From: Candidatus Hartigia pinicola
GTDB lineage: Bacteria > Pseudomonadota > Gammaproteobacteria > Enterobacterales > Enterobacteriaceae
DNA: 64,000 nucleotides
NCBI GenBank assembly: GCA_020541205.1
Contig: CP048208.1
Coordinates: 434,001-498,000, forward strand
Direction: 5' to 3'
Part shown: in pieces, positions 1-11,139 of the stretch
How the letters are laid out: each line of letters begins with the position of its first letter
Position numbering within the stretch: position 1 is the first letter of the stretch
The notes under the pieces: model-generated
Told to the model about the DNA's origin: nothing
Database searches by the model: none
What the model saw: only the letters and a program-made list of their open reading frames with translations
Position numbers and translations under genes: made by a program

Positions 1-914
1 AGGGTACGTTAAATAAAGGGGATATAGTTTTATGTGGGTTTGAATATGGTCGTATTCGTGCGATGCGCAATGAATTAGGTAAGGAAGTTTATTCTGCTGG
101 TCCATCAATTCCTGTTGAAATTTTAGGACTTTCAAACGTTCCTTCGGCGGGTGATGAGGTGACTGTTGTACGCGATGAAAAAAAAGCACGTGAAGTTGCT
201 TTATATCGTCAAGGTAAGTTTCGCGATCTTAAATTAGCTCGTCAACAGAAATCTAAACTAGAAAATATGTTTGCTAATATGGAAGCAGGAAAAGTTTCTG
301 AGTTAAATATTGTATTGAAAACAGATGTTCAAGGTACTTGTGAAGCTATTACTGATGCATTAATAAATCTTTCCACTGACGAAGTCAAAATAAAAATTAT
401 TAGTGCGGGAGTGGGGGGTATGACGGAAACTGATGCAACATTAGCCGCTGCATCAAATGCTATTATGCTTGGTTTTAATGTTCGTGCTGATACATCTGCT
501 CGTCGTATTATTGAAAGTGAAAGTATTGATTTGCGTTATTATTCAGTAATTTATCGTTTAATTGATGAAATAAAACAAGCAATGAATGGTATGTTAGCAC
601 CAGAATACAAACAGCACATTCTAGGTCTTGCAGTCGTCCGTAATGTATTTAAATCACCAAAATTTGGTGCTATTGCTGGTTGTATGGTTATTGAAGGTGT
701 TATAAAACGTAATAACCCTATTCGTGTACTACGAGATAACGTGGTAATTTATGAATCTGAATTAGAATCATTACGTCGTTTTAAAGACGATGTTAATGAA
801 GTACGTAGTGGCATAGAATGTGGTATCGGTGTAAAGAATTACCATGATATTCGTGTCGATGATATAATTGAGGTTTTTGAAATGATCGAAATCAAACGTT
901 CTATAGATAAATAG
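1..914 (+). CDS. infB: Translation initiation factor IF-2, C-terminal part (cut by window edge)
   Basis: IF-2 is the GTPase that brings initiator fMet-tRNA to the 30S subunit and promotes subunit joining. The frame is open from base 3, so the ATG at 63 is an internal methionine and not the start; the gene begins upstream of the window. About 303 codons remain, covering the last part of domain II, domain III (the VLKTDVQGT stretch) and the C-terminal fMet-tRNA-binding domain ([16 protein letters not shown] and the terminal VDDIIEVFE). The GTPase domain lies outside the window. The order infB-rbfA-truB-rpsO-pnp is the standard enterobacterial cluster. The 248 nt between infB and rbfA hold no recognised feature. 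Confidence 0.97.
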   Translation, partial: GTLNKGDIVLCGFEYGRIRAMRNELGKEVYSAGPSIPVEILGLSNVPSAGDEVTVVRDEKKAREVALYRQGKFRDLKLARQQKSKLENMFANMEAGKVSELNIVLKTDVQGTCEAITDALINLSTDEVKIKIISAGVGGMTETDATLAAASNAIMLGFNVRADTSARRIIESESIDLRYYSVIYRLIDEIKQAMNGMLAPEYKQHILGLAVVRNVFKSPKFGAIAGCMVIEGVIKRNNPIRVLRDNVVIYESELESLRRFKDDVNEVRSGIECGIGVKNYHDIRVDDIIEVFEMIEIKRSIDK

Positions 915-1162
915 TTACTTCTATATTCATTCATAAGTGTACTGAATTTATTCTAATATATATTAAAACAATACACGTTATATGGAGATCAGAAACGAAA
1001 TATTTCTCAAAATCAACAACTAGAAGTATAAATAGTTATATGCTCATCGAGATTCAAAGCATTCGCTAAAAAATATGCAGACAATAAGAAAATTAACACA
1101 TTATAGGTATTTTAATTTATCCATAAATTAAGGCACTTCTAAAACTCTCAGGAGATATAGAG

Positions 1163-1588
1163 ATGGTAAGAGAATTTAATCGTTCTCAGCGTGTAGCACA
1201 AGAGATTCAAAAAGAAATTGCAATTATTTTGCAGCGTAAAGCAAAAGATCTTCGGATTAGTATGGCAACTGTTTCTAGTGTTGAGCTTTCAAAAGATTTG
1301 GCTTACGGAAAAGTTTTCTTAACTTTTCTTAATACATTTCATGAAGAAAATGAGAATAAGATAAGTCAAAATAGTATTAAAATTCTGAATAATGCTGCTA
1401 GTTTAATTCACTTTTTGTTAGGTAAAGCAATGCATTTACGTATTATTCCTGAGCTTACATTTTTTTACGATAGTTCATTAGTTGATGGTATGTATATATC
1501 TAATTTAGTTTCTAATATTGTTCGTATTGATGAGACTCACCGTATAAATGTGAAAGATAAAGAGAAAAATAATGAGGCATTGTCGTAA
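1163..1588 (+). CDS. rbfA: 30S ribosome-binding factor A
   Basis: RbfA is a small KH-like protein that binds immature 30S subunits and helps mature the 5' end of 16S rRNA; in E. coli it is a cold-shock factor. The protein has 141 residues against about 133 in E. coli, with the family segments [12 protein letters not shown], the DLAYGKVF strand, and [24 protein letters not shown] at 1151-1154 lies 8 nt before the ATG. The C-terminal tail is poorly conserved, as is usual. The gene overlaps truB by 17 nt, which points to co-transcription and probably coupled translation. DeaD, encoded downstream, also takes part in ribosome assembly. Confidence 0.96.
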   Translation: MVREFNRSQRVAQEIQKEIAIILQRKAKDLRISMATVSSVELSKDLAYGKVFLTFLNTFHEENENKISQNSIKILNNAASLIHFLLGKAMHLRIIPELTFFYDSSLVDGMYISNLVSNIVRIDETHRINVKDKEKNNEALS

Positions 1589-2525
1589 TGCGCGTAATAT
1601 ATGCGGCGTTTTTCTGTTAGATAAACCTAGGGATCTTTCTTCAAATAATGCGTTACAAAAAGTACGGAATTTTTTCAATGCAAAAAAAGCTGGTCACATG
1701 GGTGCTTTAGATCCACTTGCAACAGGGATGCTACCAGTTTGTTTTGGGGAAGCAACTAAATTTTCTCAATATCTTCTTAACGCTGATAAGCGTTATCGTG
1801 TTGTTGCTCGATTAGGCCAGCGTACAGATACGTCAGATGCTTATGGCGAAGTTATTAGTGAACGTGACATTAACTTTACATCTACGCAGCTTAATAATGC
1901 TTTAAACTTTTTTCGCGGAGATACATTACAAATTCCTTCTATGTACTCAGCATTAAAACATCAAGGTCGACCTTTATATGAGTATGCACGTCAAAAAATT
2001 ATCATTAAGCGAAAAGCTCGTCCTATTACTTTATATAAGTTAGAATGTACTTCTTTGAAGCATAATGAACTTGAACTTGAAATTCACTGTTCTAAAGGAA
2101 CTTATATTCGGACAATTATTGATGATTTAGGTGAAAGTTTAGGTTGTGGAGCTCATGTGATTTATTTACGTCGCATCCAGGTTGCAAATTATTTTTATGA
2201 ACACATGGTGACACTGGATCATTTAGCATTTTTAAGAGCTAAGATTGATGAAGGTATAGGATCTTTTGAGTTATTGATTGATTCTTTATTATTATCAATT
2301 GATACTTTAGTAATTCATTTTCCAGTTGTACATTTAACTGAGGAAGTAGCGTGTTATTTCAAGCAAGGGCAATCTGTTAAAGGAGATACTATTCACTTAT
2401 CTGAAGGAACAATGGTTAGAGTAACGTGCGGTGATGATCACCGCTTTATAGGTGTTGCTATTCTTGATAGTGATGAACGGGTGGTGCCGCGACGTTTAGT
2501 TGTCGAAACTGAAAAATCAATATAA
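1572..2525 (+). CDS. truB: tRNA pseudouridine-55 synthase
   Basis: TruB converts U55 in the T-loop of tRNAs to pseudouridine and also acts as a tRNA chaperone. The protein has 317 residues, as in E. coli (314). The catalytic motif is GALDPLATG, with the nucleophile at Asp47 (Asp48 in E. coli). [25 protein letters not shown] and [16 protein letters not shown] are all intact, and the PUA-like C-terminus ends in PRRLVVE. The start at 1572 lies inside rbfA and gives an N-terminus ([12 protein letters not shown]) of the right length; the ATG at 1588, in the rbfA stop region, is out of frame. The N-terminal HGVFLLDKP-like segment resembles Serratia more than E. coli. Confidence 0.96.
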   Translation: MRHCRNARNICGVFLLDKPRDLSSNNALQKVRNFFNAKKAGHMGALDPLATGMLPVCFGEATKFSQYLLNADKRYRVVARLGQRTDTSDAYGEVISERDINFTSTQLNNALNFFRGDTLQIPSMYSALKHQGRPLYEYARQKIIIKRKARPITLYKLECTSLKHNELELEIHCSKGTYIRTIIDDLGESLGCGAHVIYLRRIQVANYFYEHMVTLDHLAFLRAKIDEGIGSFELLIDSLLLSIDTLVIHFPVVHLTEEVACYFKQGQSVKGDTIHLSEGTMVRVTCGDDHRFIGVAILDSDERVVPRRLVVETEKSI

Positions 2526-2655
2526 CTGTATAATTGATTTTCTTTTATAAGTATCATATACTAGTATTGTTTAGTCCTTGAGATGCTAAATTAGAGATTG
2601 GCTCTCGTTACATATATAACATAATACATGAATAATAATGTATTTGGAGTTGATG

Positions 2656-2925
2656 ATGTCTCTAAGTATTGAAGAGAAAGCGAAAATTATTACTGCACTC
2701 GGTCGCCATGAAAATGATACTGGTTCTAGTGAAGTCCAAATTGCTTTTTTAACTGCACAAATTAATTATTTACAAGGTCATTTTTTAAAGCACACAAAAG
2801 ATCATCACAGCCGTCGTGGTTTGTTACGTATGGTTGCTCAGCGTCGTAAACTACAAACGTACTTGAAACGTAAAAATATCGTAAGTTATTCTGCTCTTGT
2901 AGAACATCTTGGTCTACGCCGTTAA
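2656..2925 (+). CDS. rpsO: 30S ribosomal protein S15
   Basis: S15 is a primary 16S rRNA-binding protein that nucleates the 30S platform and bridges to the 50S subunit. The start was moved from the first in-frame ATG (2638) to the ATG at 2656. This gives exactly 89 residues beginning MSLS as in E. coli and leaves a GGAG at 2646-2649 as ribosome-binding site, 6 nt upstream. [19 protein letters not shown] and [10 protein letters not shown] are conserved. In E. coli S15 represses its own mRNA through a leader pseudoknot; I did not verify that fold here. A strong terminator follows, so rpsO can end a transcript separately from pnp. Confidence 0.97.
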   Translation: MSLSIEEKAKIITALGRHENDTGSSEVQIAFLTAQINYLQGHFLKHTKDHHSRRGLLRMVAQRRKLQTYLKRKNIVSYSALVEHLGLRR

Positions 2926-2936
2926 TGTGATTAGCG

Positions 2937-2971
2937 TCACTAGAAAGGGGCTATTAGCCCCTTTCTAGTGA
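2937..2971 (+). terminator. Hairpin terminator after rpsO
   Basis: A perfect 16-bp stem (2937-2952 with 2956-2971) has a 3-nt loop and a GC core of GGGGCT/AGCCCC, starting 11 nt after the rpsO stop. The following T-tract is weak (AAATTTAT). It is placed like the rpsO terminator of E. coli, between rpsO and pnp. Confidence 0.88.
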
Positions 2972-2980
2972 AATTTATAT

Positions 2981-3460
2981 AGAGTTAAAGTAATGTTCAG
3001 ATTACACTTTGATCAGATACTCAGTTAAAATAAAAATATTCATTTATTTTTATTGAAAATTTTGTAAAACTCTGTCTTTTCTTATGGTTATTAAGATATC
3101 TTACGTACATTAGTTTTTAGTGAATCACAAGTGGTATTCATGTTTAGTGGAGGTTAAAGAATAGTAATCAAAAGCACTGTAAACATATACACTCATTCTA
3201 TAGAGAACATGAGACTTATTTCACGCTATGAAGAAAAACGGACTGTAGTGAGTTAATTTTGATTATAAGATTGTCAATCTTTTCTCCTCTAGGGAGAAAA
3301 GAATTTAATACAGCCTCTGCAAGCTACAATTAACTCGCATCGCTTATAAGGAGAGTTTAGGATGATTATATCAGTATTTCTTATGAGCTACGGGTCTTAG
3401 TAGTAAGAGAAAGCCAATACATCTGAAAATCTCAGGTGACCTAAATTAAAAGGTAATATT
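2981..3460 (+). promoter_or_regulatory. pnp leader region with candidate RNase III-type hairpin
   Basis: This 480-nt gap between the rpsO terminator and pnp has no reading frame. It contains a perfect 9-bp hairpin (3279-3287 with 3293-3301, core CTTTTCTCC/GGAGAAAAG). That hairpin is nested inside a longer-range pairing of GAGTTAATT (about 3250-3258) with AATTAACTC about 75 nt downstream. In E. coli the pnp leader folds into a double-stranded element that RNase III cuts, allowing PNPase to repress its own message. Position and layout fit that role; function is inferred. No promoter was assigned. Confidence 0.5.
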
Positions 3461-5596
3461 TTGTTAAATCCTATCGTTCGCAAATTTCAGTACGGTCAAC
3501 ACACCGTATCAATTGAAACAGGCATGATAGCACGTCAGGCAACGGCAGCTGTTATGGTGAATATGGATGATACTGCTGTTTTTGTTACTGCGGTTGCTCA
3601 AAAAAAAGTAAAAGATGGGCAGGATTTTTTCCCATTGACCGTTAATTATCAAGAACGTACTTACGCAGCAGGTCGTATTCCAGGTAGTTTTTTTCGTCGT
3701 GAAGGGCGTCCAGGTGAAGGTGAGACGTTGATAGCACGTCTTATCGATCGCCCATTACGCCCTCTTTTCCCTGAAAGATTTTGGAATGAAATCCAGATTA
3801 TCGCAAAAGTTGTCTCTGTTAACCCACAAGTTAATCCAGATATTGTAGCGATGATTGGTGCTTCAGCGGCACTGACACTGTCCGGGGTTCCTTTTAAGGG
3901 TCCAATTGGTGCAGCACGTGTTGGTTTTATTGATGATCAATATGTTCTAAACCCTACAACAAACGAACTAAAAGTAAGTCGCTTAGATTTAGTGATTGCT
4001 GGTACAGCAAGCGCGGTGTTAATGGTTGAATCAGAGGCTGAACTTTTAAGTGAAGAACAAATGCTCAGTGCAGTGGTTTTTGGTCACAATGAACAGCAAG
4101 TTGTAATTAATGAAATTAATAAATTAGCAAAAGAAGCAGGTAAAGAAAAATGGGATTGGCGACCTAAGCCAGTGAATCAAGCTTTGCAAGATAAAATTGC
4201 TGAGCTAGCAGAACACCGTATAGGTGATGCATATCGTTTAACTGAAAAACAAGAACGTTATGCGCAAGTTAACATTATTTTAGATGAAATAATTTCAGAA
4301 ATTGTCGCTGAAGATGAAAATGTTGATGTTTCTGAAATTGCTGATATGTTAGCTAATTTAGGAAAGAAAGTTGTTCGTAAACGTGTCATTCATGGAGAGC
4401 CACGTATTGATGGCCGTGAAAAAGATATGATTCGTGCACTTGATGTGCGTACTGGTCTACTTCCACGTACACATGGCTCTGCTCTGTTTACACGAGGTGA
4501 GACTCAAGCTCTAGTCACAACAACACTGGGTACTGAGCGTGATGCTCAGGTGATTGACCAATTAATGGGTGAATATACTGATCGTTTTTTGTTTCACTAC
4601 AATTTTCCTCCATACTCTGTTGGAGAAACTGGTATGGTGGGATCGCCTAAGCGTCGTGAAATTGGTCATGGCCGTTTAGCAAAACGTGGTGTATTAGCTG
4701 TGATGCCTAACTATACTGACTTCCCATATACAATTCGTGTTGTTTCAGAAATTACTGAATCAAATGGTTCATCGTCAATGGCTTCTGTTTGTGGCGCGTC
4801 ATTGGCTTTAATGGATGCAGGTGTGCCAATTAAAGCTGCTGTTGCAGGAATTGCAATGGGTTTAGTTAAAGAAGGTAATAATTTTGTTGTTCTTTCAGAC
4901 ATTTTAGGTGATGAAGACCACTTAGGTGATATGGACTTTAAAGTTGCCGGTAGTCGTAATGGGATTAGTGCACTTCAAATGGACATAAAAATTGAAGGTA
5001 TTACTACTGAAATTATGCAAGTTGCATTGAATCAAGCGAAAAGTGCACGTTTGCATATCTTAGCGACGATGGAACAAGCAATTCATAGCCCTCGTGAAGA
5101 GATTTCTGAATTTGCACCACGTATTTACACTATTCGTATTAATCCTGATAAAATTAAAGATGTGATCGGCAAAGGTGGTTCAGTAATTCGTGCTCTAACC
5201 GAAGAAACTAGTACAACAATTGAGATTGAAGATGATGGCACTGTGAAAATCGCAGCAATAGATTGTCTAAGAGCGAAAAAGGCTATTCGTCGTATTGAAG
5301 AAATTACCGCAGAAATTGAAGTGGGTCGTCTCTACGAAGGTAGAGTGACTCGTATTGTAGATTTTGGTGCATTTGTTGCGATCGGTAGCGGGAAAGAAGG
5401 TTTAGTTCATATTTCTCAAATTACAGACAAGCGAGTTGAGAAAGTAACTGATTATTTGAAAATGGGTCAAGAAGTTCCTGTGAAGGTTTTAGAAATCGAT
5501 CGTCAAGGTCGTATTCGTCTCAGTATGAAGGAAGTGGGCGTTACTATTGCAGTAAAGACCACTACTGTAGCGGCAGGCTTTAGAAAAATAGATTGA
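3461..5596 (+). CDS. pnp: Polyribonucleotide nucleotidyltransferase (PNPase)
   Basis: PNPase degrades RNA 3' to 5' by phosphorolysis as a trimer and is part of the degradosome. The protein is full length (711 residues, as in E. coli). It has two RNase PH-like domains (N-terminal with [21 protein letters not shown]; second with [17 protein letters not shown] and the catalytic GDMDFKVAG stretch). These are followed by a KH domain ([20 protein letters not shown]) and an S1 domain ([13 protein letters not shown]). The start is TTG at 3461, the same rare start codon used by E. coli pnp, and the protein begins [12 protein letters not shown]. The last roughly 20 residues differ from E. coli, a normally variable tail. 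Terminator at 5607-5642. Confidence 0.98.
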   Translation: MLNPIVRKFQYGQHTVSIETGMIARQATAAVMVNMDDTAVFVTAVAQKKVKDGQDFFPLTVNYQERTYAAGRIPGSFFRREGRPGEGETLIARLIDRPLRPLFPERFWNEIQIIAKVVSVNPQVNPDIVAMIGASAALTLSGVPFKGPIGAARVGFIDDQYVLNPTTNELKVSRLDLVIAGTASAVLMVESEAELLSEEQMLSAVVFGHNEQQVVINEINKLAKEAGKEKWDWRPKPVNQALQDKIAELAEHRIGDAYRLTEKQERYAQVNIILDEIISEIVAEDENVDVSEIADMLANLGKKVVRKRVIHGEPRIDGREKDMIRALDVRTGLLPRTHGSALFTRGETQALVTTTLGTERDAQVIDQLMGEYTDRFLFHYNFPPYSVGETGMVGSPKRREIGHGRLAKRGVLAVMPNYTDFPYTIRVVSEITESNGSSSMASVCGASLALMDAGVPIKAAVAGIAMGLVKEGNNFVVLSDILGDEDHLGDMDFKVAGSRNGISALQMDIKIEGITTEIMQVALNQAKSARLHILATMEQAIHSPREEISEFAPRIYTIRINPDKIKDVIGKGGSVIRALTEETSTTIEIEDDGTVKIAAIDCLRAKKAIRRIEEITAEIEVGRLYEGRVTRIVDFGAFVAIGSGKEGLVHISQITDKRVEKVTDYLKMGQEVPVKVLEIDRQGRIRLSMKEVGVTIAVKTTTVAAGFRKID

Positions 5597-5606
5597 GTCT
5601 AAATAG

Positions 5607-5642
5607 CGCCCTATTAACTTAGGGCGTAATAGATGCTTTTTT
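5607..5642 (+). terminator. Rho-independent terminator after pnp
   Basis: A 7-bp stem CGCCCTA/TAGGGCG (5607-5613 with 5620-5626) has a 6-nt loop. Ten bases on, a run of six Ts begins. It starts 10 nt after the pnp stop codon. Confidence 0.7.
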
Positions 5643-5879
5643 GAAAAACATCAATAATAACAAATAAAGTATATTGAAGCATGTTTATTTGTATCTTTTT
5701 ATATTTATTATTGTATAAATCATCAGCTACACTATTAAAGATTAGTGTAAAAGGATGCGCGTATTGTTTTTAAAACCTTCATTATAGATAAGAAGTGATA
5801 TTAACTCGTTATAGTACAGATTATTTCAAACTGCTCTTGAAGCAATGATAAAATAGTCAGCTTTGATATAATCTCGCAG

Positions 5880-6570
5880 TGTTGTATAATGCCATCGTGG
5901 TTTAAAGACATTAGCACGTAATAATTGTAATTGTATTATCTATACGTTCTAATATTCTAAAAATTTTATTTTTTAGCATTTTATTTTATGCAGGATAGGA
6001 ATTATGATATTACTTTTAAAGCGTTTGATTTTTCACTAGCTCTTGATTCAATTTTCAATTTTACGCATATGAAACCCGCGGTCTTGCTTTTATATTATAG
6101 TAGCCGCTACAAATTTATGTAGGATAGCTTGCTGGTGCATGATTATTTAGATTCTAAATGATTTTTTTCGTACACTATATCTTGATGTTCTTAAAAAAAG
6201 ATACAGACTTGTGCGTAGCGCAAAACATTTTGTTATTCATTATCAAGATGCGAAAGAAAGACAATAAGACTGGGATATTGTAGAGTTTGACCTTATGAAA
6301 ATCAATAAGGCACATTGATGAAGTACTTAAAAGAAACTGATATGGATGATAAGACGTTACTTACTGAGCGTCTTAGTAAAACTCATTTCTATTTAGGTAA
6401 GTATTTTAAGCGTAGGAGATAAGGACAGAGCAATTATGTTATTTATATTAACTGTTGCTAACAATGTTTATAGCTTGATTGAACGCTGTTATGCATTGTT
6501 GAAACCAGCACTATTAGGCTAAGCACAAAATGACATTCTAGAATCTGGCCAGCAACAACTGACGAATATT
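5880..6570 (+). pseudogene. nlpI: Decayed nlpI (TPR lipoprotein)
   Basis: NlpI sits between pnp and deaD in E. coli, and this interval carries its broken remains. Pieces read in shifting frames: GLKTLARNN near 5900; RNYDITFKAFDFSLALDS then FNFTHMKPAVLLLYY at about 6000-6115 (E. coli: [35 protein letters not shown]); WDIVEF near 6275; LLTERLSKTHFYLGKYF near 6360-6405; and LTVANNVYSLIERCYALLKPALLG near 6450-6520, followed by LESGQQ (E. coli: [26 protein letters not shown], ending LAESDQQ). Several stops and frameshifts interrupt it, and no start or lipobox is readable. The matching order of pieces and the syntenic position make the identification firm; the exact ends are not. Confidence 0.88.
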
Positions 6571-6728
6571 GCAGTATTATTTTTAAGTTATTATACTTTT
6601 ATGATGACTGCTACTTTATTCGTTTAATCAAACCATTTGAGCCAGTTCACATTTTTAAATAAAAATGACCGAAATATATTTAAAACGGTTATATAAACTG
6701 GCCGTTATTAAGTATGAGACACCTTTAC

Positions 6729-8636
6729 ATGACCACCGAAACTGATATATCTTTCGCTGATTTAGGTTTATCAGCGTCTATTTTAACTGCTTTAAATAAT
6801 CTAAAGTATAAAAAACCTTCTCCGATCCAAAAACAATGTATTCCATTGTTGTTAAATGGTTCTGATTTATTGGGTATGGCACAAACAGGTAGTGGTAAAA
6901 CAGCTGCATTTGGTTTGCCATTATTGCACAATATTAATCCAAATTTAAAAGCTCCGCAAATTTTAGTTCTAGCACCAACTCGTGAGTTAGCTGTCCAAGT
7001 TGCTGAAGCAATGAGTGATTTTTCTAAACATATGACTCGTGTCAACGTCGTTGCTCTGTATGGCGGGCAACGTTATGATATACAATTACGTACATTACGA
7101 CAAGGACCTCAAATTGTTGTAGGTACCCCAGGTCGTCTTCTTGATCATTTAAAACGTGGTACTCTAGATCTTTCGAAACTAAAAAGTTTAGTATTAGATG
7201 AAGCAGATGAAATGCTTAGGATGGGCTTCATTGAAGATGTAGAAAATATTATGAGTCAAATCCCAGTAAAGCATCAAACAGCTTTGTTTTCAGCAACAAT
7301 GCCAGAACCAATTCGACGTATTACACGTCGCTTTATGGATACACCACAAGAAATTCGTATTCAGGCTAGCATTAAGACACGTCCAGATATTTCTCAAAGC
7401 TACTGGACTGTGTATGGTATGCGTAAAAATGACGCATTAGTTCGTTTTTTAGAGGTAGAAGATTTTGATGCTGCAATTATTTTTGTACGTACTAAAAACG
7501 CAACACTGGAAGTAGCTGAAGCTCTTGAACGTAATGGTTATAATAGTGCAGCACTAAATGGTGATATGAATCAAGCTTTACGTGAGCAAACTTTAGAACG
7601 TTTAAAAAATGGTCGGTTAGATATTTTAATTGCAACTGATGTTGCTGCTCGAGGTCTTGATGTTGAACGTATTAGTTTAGTCGTAAACTATGATATCCCA
7701 ATGGATGCAGAATCTTACATACACCGTATTGGTCGAACTGGCCGTGCTGGCCGTGCTGGCCGTGCTTTACTGTTTGTTGAGCATCGCGAACGTCGTCTTC
7801 TTCGTAACGTTGAGCGCATAATGAAACTTACTATTCCTGAAGTTGAACTTCCAGATGCTAAATTGTTAAGTGAACGTCGTCAAGCAAAATTTTCTGAGAA
7901 AATTCAAAAGCAATTTGAAAATAGTGATTTAGATCAATACCGTGAACTATTAAAAAAATTATCTCCATCAGAAGATATTGATATGGAGACATTAGCAGCT
8001 GCATTACTAAAAATAGTTCAAGGTGAGCGTGCGCTTATTTTATCACCAGATGTGCCACGTCGTGAATTACATAATCGCGATAAACATCATCGTGACAGTC
8101 GTCGTGACTTTAATAGTAATGGCAATGTTTTTGAATGCGCAGAGCGAGGTGGTCGTAGCCAGCGTCGTGATGTTAGCAACATGGATGTGTATCGTATTGA
8201 AATCGGTCGAGATGATGGAGTGGAAGTTCGTCATATTGTTGGTGCAGTTGCTAATGAAGCTGATATTAGTAGTCGTTATATTGGTAATATTAAACTGTTT
8301 AGTAATTACTCAACAATTGAATTACCTAAAGGCATCTCAACTGAGATGTTAATACATTTAAGTCGTGCTCGTATTCTAAATAAACTTATACAAATACAAT
8401 TGATTGGTGATGCACAATCATTCAAACGTCGTGAGAATCGTGCTGATTCATATCGCGCAGTTAGAAGAGAAAATAGTTTGCATTTAGGGTGTAAGAGCGA
8501 TTCTAATCGTGATAACGTCGTTAAAAATCATCATGCTGGAAATCGTGATCGTACTCATATAGGTTCTTCACGTCGTCGTTATGAAGAAAACAATGCGACA
8601 TCTTCACGTTTCCGTAATTCTAATCATAACGTGTGA
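6729..8636 (+). CDS. deaD: ATP-dependent DEAD-box RNA helicase DeaD (CsdA)
   Basis: DeaD unwinds structured RNA in ribosome biogenesis and, at low temperature, in mRNA decay with the degradosome. All helicase motifs are intact: Q motif, [25 protein letters not shown], and [13 protein letters not shown]. After the helicase core comes the RNA-binding domain ([23 protein letters not shown]), then a basic Arg/Asn/Ser-rich tail in place of the Gly-Arg repeats of E. coli. I chose the ATG at 6729 ([14 protein letters not shown], 635 residues), which matches the E. coli start; an upstream ATG at 6714 would add five residues. The downstream terminator suggests the gene ends its transcription unit. Confidence 0.97.
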   Translation: MTTETDISFADLGLSASILTALNNLKYKKPSPIQKQCIPLLLNGSDLLGMAQTGSGKTAAFGLPLLHNINPNLKAPQILVLAPTRELAVQVAEAMSDFSKHMTRVNVVALYGGQRYDIQLRTLRQGPQIVVGTPGRLLDHLKRGTLDLSKLKSLVLDEADEMLRMGFIEDVENIMSQIPVKHQTALFSATMPEPIRRITRRFMDTPQEIRIQASIKTRPDISQSYWTVYGMRKNDALVRFLEVEDFDAAIIFVRTKNATLEVAEALERNGYNSAALNGDMNQALREQTLERLKNGRLDILIATDVAARGLDVERISLVVNYDIPMDAESYIHRIGRTGRAGRAGRALLFVEHRERRLLRNVERIMKLTIPEVELPDAKLLSERRQAKFSEKIQKQFENSDLDQYRELLKKLSPSEDIDMETLAAALLKIVQGERALILSPDVPRRELHNRDKHHRDSRRDFNSNGNVFECAERGGRSQRRDVSNMDVYRIEIGRDDGVEVRHIVGAVANEADISSRYIGNIKLFSNYSTIELPKGISTEMLIHLSRARILNKLIQIQLIGDAQSFKRRENRADSYRAVRRENSLHLGCKSDSNRDNVVKNHHAGNRDRTHIGSSRRRYEENNATSSRFRNSNHNV

Positions 8637-8683
8637 TGACATATATTAATCGTATAATTTAATTTAATATTAAATATATAAAG

Positions 8684-8722
8684 AAAAGACCGCTTTCAAT
8701 TTTATTAAGATAGCGGTTTTTT
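8684..8722 (+). terminator. Rho-independent terminator after deaD
   Basis: A stem built on ACCGCT (8689-8694) and AGCGGT (8712-8717) is extended by an A-run pairing with the T-run of at least seven Ts that follows. It starts about 50 nt after the deaD stop. Confidence 0.85.
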
Positions 8723-8723
8723 T

Positions 8724-9771
8724 ATTTTATTTTACTAAATTATGATAAGAAAGAATGTTTAATGTTTTATATACCTAAAGAGAATATTATAATTATCTTT
8801 AGGTATAAACATACTTACCTAATATTTAGTGAATGCAATTATATTGTAGAGATCGATGGATTGTTTAAATTATTATTTTGTCTTCTTTTTTTGTAATTTT
8901 CTAAAGAGATAGCATAGACAATGATAAATCTTGATATTATTTGTGTGATATGTCGTTAAACATAGTACTAATACATTAGTACTGAAAAAAGTTATTTATA
9001 CAGACGGATTTAGAAAAAAATCGAATTATATCTTTTAATAAATAGTTATGTATTATATTAAATAATATTATTAAAGACACTTAACTAATTGATGATTCAT
9101 ATTAATTATTAATGTTTATTATTAGCTCAGAAAATAATTAACGTTTTTTATTGACAACGCTATTGAAGTAGTATTAATTAATATATATTATTGAGTATGT
9201 AAAAAAAATTTTTACTCAATTAATTTTTTATTGCTTATATTTTAGTTAGTTTTTTAAATTCAATAAATTTTCAGTGTATATATTCGCAATATCATGTTTT
9301 TATAATACAATACTAAAATATTTTTATTCATATAGATACTAACAAGAAAATCACTACGATAATTTGCTAGACATTGCTAGATTTTCTGAGACTGAGTTAG
9401 TGACCTTCATATGTGATAATAACATACATTTTCAATTCATGGTGGATAATATAATACATAATATATATTTTATGTTTTAAATTACTGTAGTTAGAAAGTA
9501 TATTTTCTTGTAGTTAATATTAGTAATTGTTTTTAATATTCAATAAGCGTTGATTTTTTTCTATAAGAATTTTCACTTTGTTGCTTAGATAAGCTGTACA
9601 GTAATCGTTAACTAATATATATTTAATTTAATAATATTATACTTAAGTATATTAAGTAGGTGATAATGTGAGAGCTAGATTTTCATATTTTTAATAACTA
9701 TCACTTTAAAGAAGTGATAGTATTTGAGATGTTTAGAAATAATATTCAGCTTATGTAGGTTGTTTTGGGGA
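8724..9771. other. Non-coding, AT-rich
   Basis: No credible gene is seen on either strand. The only structure noted is a perfect 10-bp hairpin at 9697-9721 (ACTATCACTT/AAGTGATAGT, 5-nt loop), about 50 nt beyond the end of the minus-strand relic described next. Confidence 0.6.
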
Positions 9772-10215
9772 TTATTCTGTAGAAGAATTATATTCTTCAT
9801 CATCAAGGTTGTCGTTTTTGAAATTTTCATAAATTATATTACACGAAATTTCTATCGGATTATATTCAATTTTTAAAGATTTTTCTTTAGGGTTATAAAA
9901 TTTCTCATGACAATCCTTAAAGTAAGGTGAATATAATTGTAGACTTACTCTTTATGTTTTAAAGATATTAGAAAACTAGTTGCGTTTTAGTCTTTCCCTG
10001 TGTCGTAATATTGAAGAAGTTTATGTCTTCTTTCCTCTTGTCAAAAAAATTGTCAGATTAGTCTATTCTTACAGGCATATTCTGAAATTTACTGAGATGA
10101 AGTTTTTTGATCACAAACTGATATTGATTTTATTGTTATTATATCGTTTTATACAAATATTAACGTTCTGCTTGACTGTATTATATTCTTCGATAAAATT
10201 GTAATATATATTTTG
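9772..10215 (-). pseudogene. Possible unidentified gene relic
   Basis: Reading the minus strand, three blocks look protein-like but lie in different frames. The first ends in TVKQNVNICIKRYNNNKINIS (upstream, near 10100-10210). The second includes FDKRKEDINFFNITTQGK (near 9990-10060). The third is an open run of about 57 codons ending at a stop at 9772-9774, with CHEKFYNPKEKSLKIEYNPIEI and an acidic tail LDDEEYNSSTE. Unbroken runs of this length are uncommon in DNA this AT-rich, and the blocks follow each other in order, as a frameshifted gene would. I do not recognise the family. A chance open frame in low-GC DNA remains possible, so confidence is low. A hairpin lies just beyond the end at 9697-9721. 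Confidence 0.33.
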
Positions 10216-11139
10216 TTGTTATTTATTTAATATAATTAGCTAAAACTATTATTTGCTATTTTTATAATTCATATTATATTTTTAGTTAAAATGTTAAAGA
10301 AGATTCTTTCCGTAAATAGTTCGAATTAATATTATAAAGATTAAAATTTTAGAAGTGTTAATGAGTGTATTTATACTTAATACTGAAGTTTGATATTAAC
10401 TAATATAATTGAAATTATTATAATATAAATAGAAAAATTTTCATAAATTTATAGTATTAAAATCTTTCTTTCTAGTTGACAATAGTCGAAATAAAAAATT
10501 TACCAATATCTTAAAATAACATTGTTTTTATTAAACAGTTAATTGTATTAGACGCGCTAGACTGTACTGATTGGATGAATTTCAAATTTATCTAATCAAA
10601 TCAGAAAGAAATCTTCATGGATTTGAGTAGCAGTGCAAACTAAGTAAATAATTGAGTTTAGTGTTTAACCTAAGAATATATTCAGTGAGTTTTTGTAGTA
10701 ATAGAATTAGAAAATTCTCAAAGAATAAGTGAATTCTTTAAAGATTACGTTTAATATAATAGCGTATTCTTATAAAAGATTATTTATTATTTTTTTAAAC
10801 TATAAAAGTGTGCTCGTTTCTTATATAGCGTTATTAAATTTGTGTTTCTTGTAGTAACAGTGATAGATTTTTATATAAATTTGAATAAACATTATTAGTG
10901 TTCACTCGCTTTATTAATATTATATACGTATGTGTTAAGTATAAATATCTATATTAAATATATGATACTTTTAGTAAAAATAGCTGTTATTTATAAGTGT
11001 ACTTCATAGCAGCGCAATGTAAGTTAATTTTTAAAATAATTAAATTTATAAATTGTATAGGCGTTAACGTCATCACTTTTAATATATTATAATAAAAATT
11101 TAACTATATACAATCGCCATTACTAATAATGGAGTCAAA
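10216..11139. other. Non-coding, AT-rich, upstream of hemE
   Basis: No reading frame or RNA is recognised. In E. coli rsd and nudC lie upstream of hemE; I could not see remnants of either. Confidence 0.6.

Noticed and set aside
63-914. ATG at 63 as a gene start
   Set aside because: The reading frame is open from base 3 and matches internal IF-2 sequence; the gene is truncated by the window edge.
8023-8352. Overlapping 109-residue frame inside deaD, and similar frames inside pta, ftsZ, ftsA, lpxC, engB and murC
   Set aside because: These are alternative-frame shadows of well-conserved genes.
9980-10204. 74-residue plus-strand open frame
   Set aside because: Leu/Phe/Ile-rich, no family resemblance and no ribosome-binding site; it lies opposite the better-supported minus-strand relic.
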